A DNA stretch of 64,000 nt from Pseudoalteromonas amylolytica (GTDB lineage Bacteria > Pseudomonadota > Gammaproteobacteria > Enterobacterales > Alteromonadaceae). The notes beneath the pieces were generated by a model that saw only the letters and a program-made list of their open reading frames with translations, was not told where the DNA came from and did not search any database. The stretch lies in contig NZ_MKJU01000028.1 in assembly GCF_001854605.1 (NCBI RefSeq), positions 125,727 to 189,726 on the forward strand, read 5' to 3'. Within the stretch, counting starts at the first letter, position 1. Each line of letters begins with the position of its first letter. The translations under genes were made by a program, and so were the position numbers. Shown here piece by piece: positions 61,498-64,000 of this stretch.

Positions 61498-64000
61498 TCA
61501 CTCTTCATTACTGCTAACCTCGCGCTCTCGCAACACAATATCACTGACGTACATAATGAAGTCATCAGCACTTTGCGTGTCAATTGAGTGCTCACAGGGT
61601 GAACACGTTATATTGTTCTCATCAAGGTATTCTTTTGAGACGCGCAATGTATAGCGTCCACGCTTGATTTTATCGACGATATAAAAGCCATCTTTCTCCG
61701 TGTAAGCCACTCTAACAGGCGCACTGTTTGAGTCGAGATCAACAAGCTCCAAAGCAACATAGCCATTATGACGGCTCGCTTGTCCCGTTTTATCTAGCAA
61801 AATTATTTCCCCTTCCGCTTCATAAAACAACTGTAATGGGATAGCGACATCTACCCGGCCGCCTGGATGAGATTCGACTTGAATAGATGGATAAAGCGGA
61901 ATTAAGAATGGGTTATCAACTTGCTCCGAGTTTACTTGAAATAAAGATGGGTCATACGCGTCCACCCCAAACAGGTGAGAACGCTCATCAATTTCTATAT
62001 CTGCTGTAACGCTTGATCTCGCTTCTAACCTGACACCTGGAATGGTTTGTTCATTGAGCTCTTCATCCCACTTGCCATTATAATTTCCATCCAAAAATGC
62101 CCAGTTTTTTATCGTAGCACCATTGCGATATGAACGACTATTGAGGGTTTCAAACGGCGCTTTCGCATTAAATGAAAAGGCGATATTCAACCCCACTATG
62201 AGTGGTTGACTTTCTGATTTTGAGATTGAAAAACTACTAGAGAGCTTCCCCCACGATTTAGATAAACGCATATAGGTAGCAACTTTAGATTGTCTCGTAG
62301 AGTAAGAGGTTGACGCGGAAAAGCTATAACCATTGATGAGTTTTGAATAACTCAACGATAGGTAATCTTGATGTTGCTGTTGAAATTCTCTGGTCAGTGA
62401 CAAGTTGACCGCTCCCCATGTACCGCTTGCCGATGTTACTAAAGTCACTCTATCGGCACTTTGACTGACAATTTTCTTATCCCAAGTCAGTAAAAAGCTT
62501 TTATCTACATCACTCAGCCCTAACTGAGAAATCACTGATTTCTCAGTTACCCCCATACCTGAAGAGTAAGAATACACAGATTGAAAGCGTCGCTTGTCAT
62601 CAGTGAAGTAGTACCCTAACGTTTTCCTATTTTGTATATTGTCGTAAGCCTTGCTACGCGCTATTTGAAGGTCTAGTGAATGAGCTGAATTAACAACCCA
62701 CTTGAGCCGGTTTTCATGTAACCATGCGTCAGCAAAGCCAATCTTACTCGACAGCTCAGAGCCATCTGGGCTGATAAACTCATAGTCAACAAATGGGACG
62801 TTGTAAGTACCTGAGCTAGTTTCATGCCATTCTACGCCCCCTCTAACAAGTTGTTCTTCATCAAACACATAACTGCTGCCAATCATGGCAAAACGATCAT
62901 CGCGCGTTGAACGCGTTTTGTTTAACACATAGGCCCCTGCATCCATGTACACAAACTCAGGAGACCATTGCCCGACTTTTAAGCCTTTCCAAGTCGGCTT
63001 TTTAATTTCTTGGCGCGTTGTTTTGCCATCAGGAGCGATAATTTTAATGAAATATGACGTTTCAGAGCGCCTAAAATCCAGCTTACCTAATTCGTAATAA
63101 CCACTTTCATCTGCCACAGTAAAATCCACCAAATAGTCCCCTTGGTGTAATTCTATTTCACTGCCAGGAAGGGTATATCCATTGACATTATCTCTGAGCT
63201 TTTGGCTACGTCGCGCATCTTGTCCAATGTAAAAACCTAAACCAGATGACACCGTTGGAATAAACGCTGACTGCGGTATTTTTATATCGCCAAACTCGTA
63301 ACTCATCGGCGTTAATCCAACATCTAATTTGCGCGCAAAGATGGCACGACCATGTGGCTTTTGGTTGCTACTGGTACTTATTTGAATACTGCCTTGATGA
63401 AAAAAAAAGTCGCCCGTTGCTTGCGCATACATAGCTTGTTCTAGTTTATCTTTATTTTTTATCCCTAGGTTTATATCCAGATTAGGCGGCGTAAAAATTT
63501 CGTATCTATCACTTTTGACCAATACTTCTTTTTGTCGCTCTTTAATTGCTTCAATTAAGTTTTTACGTTGCTCACGTATAATTTCCTGAGTCTTGGGATG
63601 TTTACCGTCGGTAAAGATGGAGAGCCATTGCTTCGCGTGATTAAATTCATATTCTAAAGGAAAATCAGTAAGCACATTGATATTCAAATACACATCGCCT
63701 TCATCCACAAGAAATGCTTGGGCCTCTAACTTCCGGGAAATGGTTTGCCCCCAAAAGTCACCACTCAACAGGCGTGCATCACTGTCTAAGCTGAGCGTAC
63801 AAGCTAAGTGCTCATTAAAGCTTGTTAAGGCAAGATAAAATTCTCTGTAATCGCGCGTCACTAGCTCAAGTTCAGAAGATATGATGCGATTATCAATTTT
63901 GAAGTCCGCAAAAATATAATCTAGGTAATCTTGTGCTGCAACCACAAAGGTAGCGCTCAGCAACAGTGCGGCACAAAAAAGTCTGGCTATTTTAAAAATC
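61498..64000 (-). CDS. fimbrial usher-like outer-membrane protein (partial at 5' end)
   Basis: At least 833 residues of an outer-membrane usher-type protein; the start codon lies just beyond the window. The readable N-terminus IFKIARLFCAALLLSATFVV with AA at the end is a signal peptide, so only a few codons are missing. An apparent TTG start at 63963 would cut the signal peptide. Usher-like features are GDIKIPQSAFIPTVSSGLGF, a plug-like YTLPGSEIELHQGDYLVDFT and many amphipathic strands of a beta-barrel (about 330-620). A C-terminal SdrD-B/CarboxypepD-reg-like part (about 625-820) includes NWAFLDGNYNGKWDEELNEQ. It resembles ushers of the CS1/alpha type, which secrete and assemble pilin. No chaperone or pilin gene is inside the window. 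Confidence 0.72.
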   Translation of the reverse strand, partial: IFKIARLFCAALLLSATFVVAAQDYLDYIFADFKIDNRIISSELELVTRDYREFYLALTSFNEHLACTLSLDSDARLLSGDFWGQTISRKLEAQAFLVDEGDVYLNINVLTDFPLEYEFNHAKQWLSIFTDGKHPKTQEIIREQRKNLIEAIKERQKEVLVKSDRYEIFTPPNLDINLGIKNKDKLEQAMYAQATGDFFFHQGSIQISTSSNQKPHGRAIFARKLDVGLTPMSYEFGDIKIPQSAFIPTVSSGLGFYIGQDARRSQKLRDNVNGYTLPGSEIELHQGDYLVDFTVADESGYYELGKLDFRRSETSYFIKIIAPDGKTTRQEIKKPTWKGLKVGQWSPEFVYMDAGAYVLNKTRSTRDDRFAMIGSSYVFDEEQLVRGGVEWHETSSGTYNVPFVDYEFISPDGSELSSKIGFADAWLHENRLKWVVNSAHSLDLQIARSKAYDNIQNRKTLGYYFTDDKRRFQSVYSYSSGMGVTEKSVISQLGLSDVDKSFLLTWDKKIVSQSADRVTLVTSASGTWGAVNLSLTREFQQQHQDYLSLSYSKLINGYSFSASTSYSTRQSKVATYMRLSKSWGKLSSSFSISKSESQPLIVGLNIAFSFNAKAPFETLNSRSYRNGATIKNWAFLDGNYNGKWDEELNEQTIPGVRLEARSSVTADIEIDERSHLFGVDAYDPSLFQVNSEQVDNPFLIPLYPSIQVESHPGGRVDVAIPLQLFYEAEGEIILLDKTGQASRHNGYVALELVDLDSNSAPVRVAYTEKDGFYIVDKIKRGRYTLRVSKEYLDENNITCSPCEHSIDTQSADDFIMYVSDIVLREREVSSNEE

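Noticed and set aside
1..64000. CRISPR arrays, tRNA/rRNA genes, integrases, restriction-modification or toxin-antitoxin genes
   Set aside because: None was recognised on reading; the only mobile-DNA signal is the MITE-like element at 27459-27725.

Overview
The window looks like chromosome from a marine gammaproteobacterium of the Alteromonadales, most likely Pseudoalteromonas or a close relative. This rests on moderately AT-rich DNA, a gammaproteobacterial housekeeping gene set (mutM, rpmB-rpmG, radC, coaBC, slmA, gmk-rpoZ-spoT, trmH-recG, rnr-rlmB, epmA/efp/epmB) and many secreted peptidases, lipoproteins and efflux genes. The genus is an inference from gene content; no rRNA or tRNA gene was found.

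Layout. 1-5.1 kb holds two RimK-like ATP-grasp ligases between a cytoplasmic M14 carboxypeptidase and a divergent M20 peptidase, a candidate peptide or amino-acid conjugation module. 5.1-8.5 kb holds mutM and a decaying minus-strand operon: a 3' gene remnant, a frameshifted phzF, an intact alpha/beta hydrolase and a collapsed MFS transporter. 8.7-12.7 kb carries ppaC, an AraC regulator, a transglutaminase-like protein and a leucine-rich-repeat lipoprotein. 13.0-18.9 kb is an ECF sigma / anti-sigma pair followed by DUF4331, lipoprotein, TPR and HupE/UreJ genes. Two near-identical promoter-like motifs, one before the sigma gene and one before DUF4331, indicate a self-regulated envelope regulon of unknown purpose.

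19-38 kb is conserved: rpmB-rpmG, radC, coaBC, slmA, an S9 peptidase, gmk, rpoZ, spoT, ridA, a DUF342 protein, asnA/asnC, trmH, recG and galE. Compared with the Escherichia coli order mutM-rpmG-rpmB-radC-coaBC-dut-slmA, mutM has been moved about 14 kb away and dut is missing from its usual place. A 267-bp MITE-like element with terminal inverted repeats and nested hairpins separates rpoZ from spoT.

38-51 kb carries prkB, yjjX-yjjG, rlmB-rnr, a DMT exporter overlapping a glycerophosphodiesterase, a sensorless chemoreceptor and the complete elongation-factor-P lysylation set. 51-64 kb is accessory: a DUF3016 protein, an RND pump with its adaptor, a flavin amine/L-amino-acid oxidase with in-frame microsatellites, an S66 carboxypeptidase, an NTF2-like secreted protein, a LamG protein and an outer-membrane usher-like protein cut by the window edge. 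No CRISPR array, prophage, integron or complete insertion sequence was seen.
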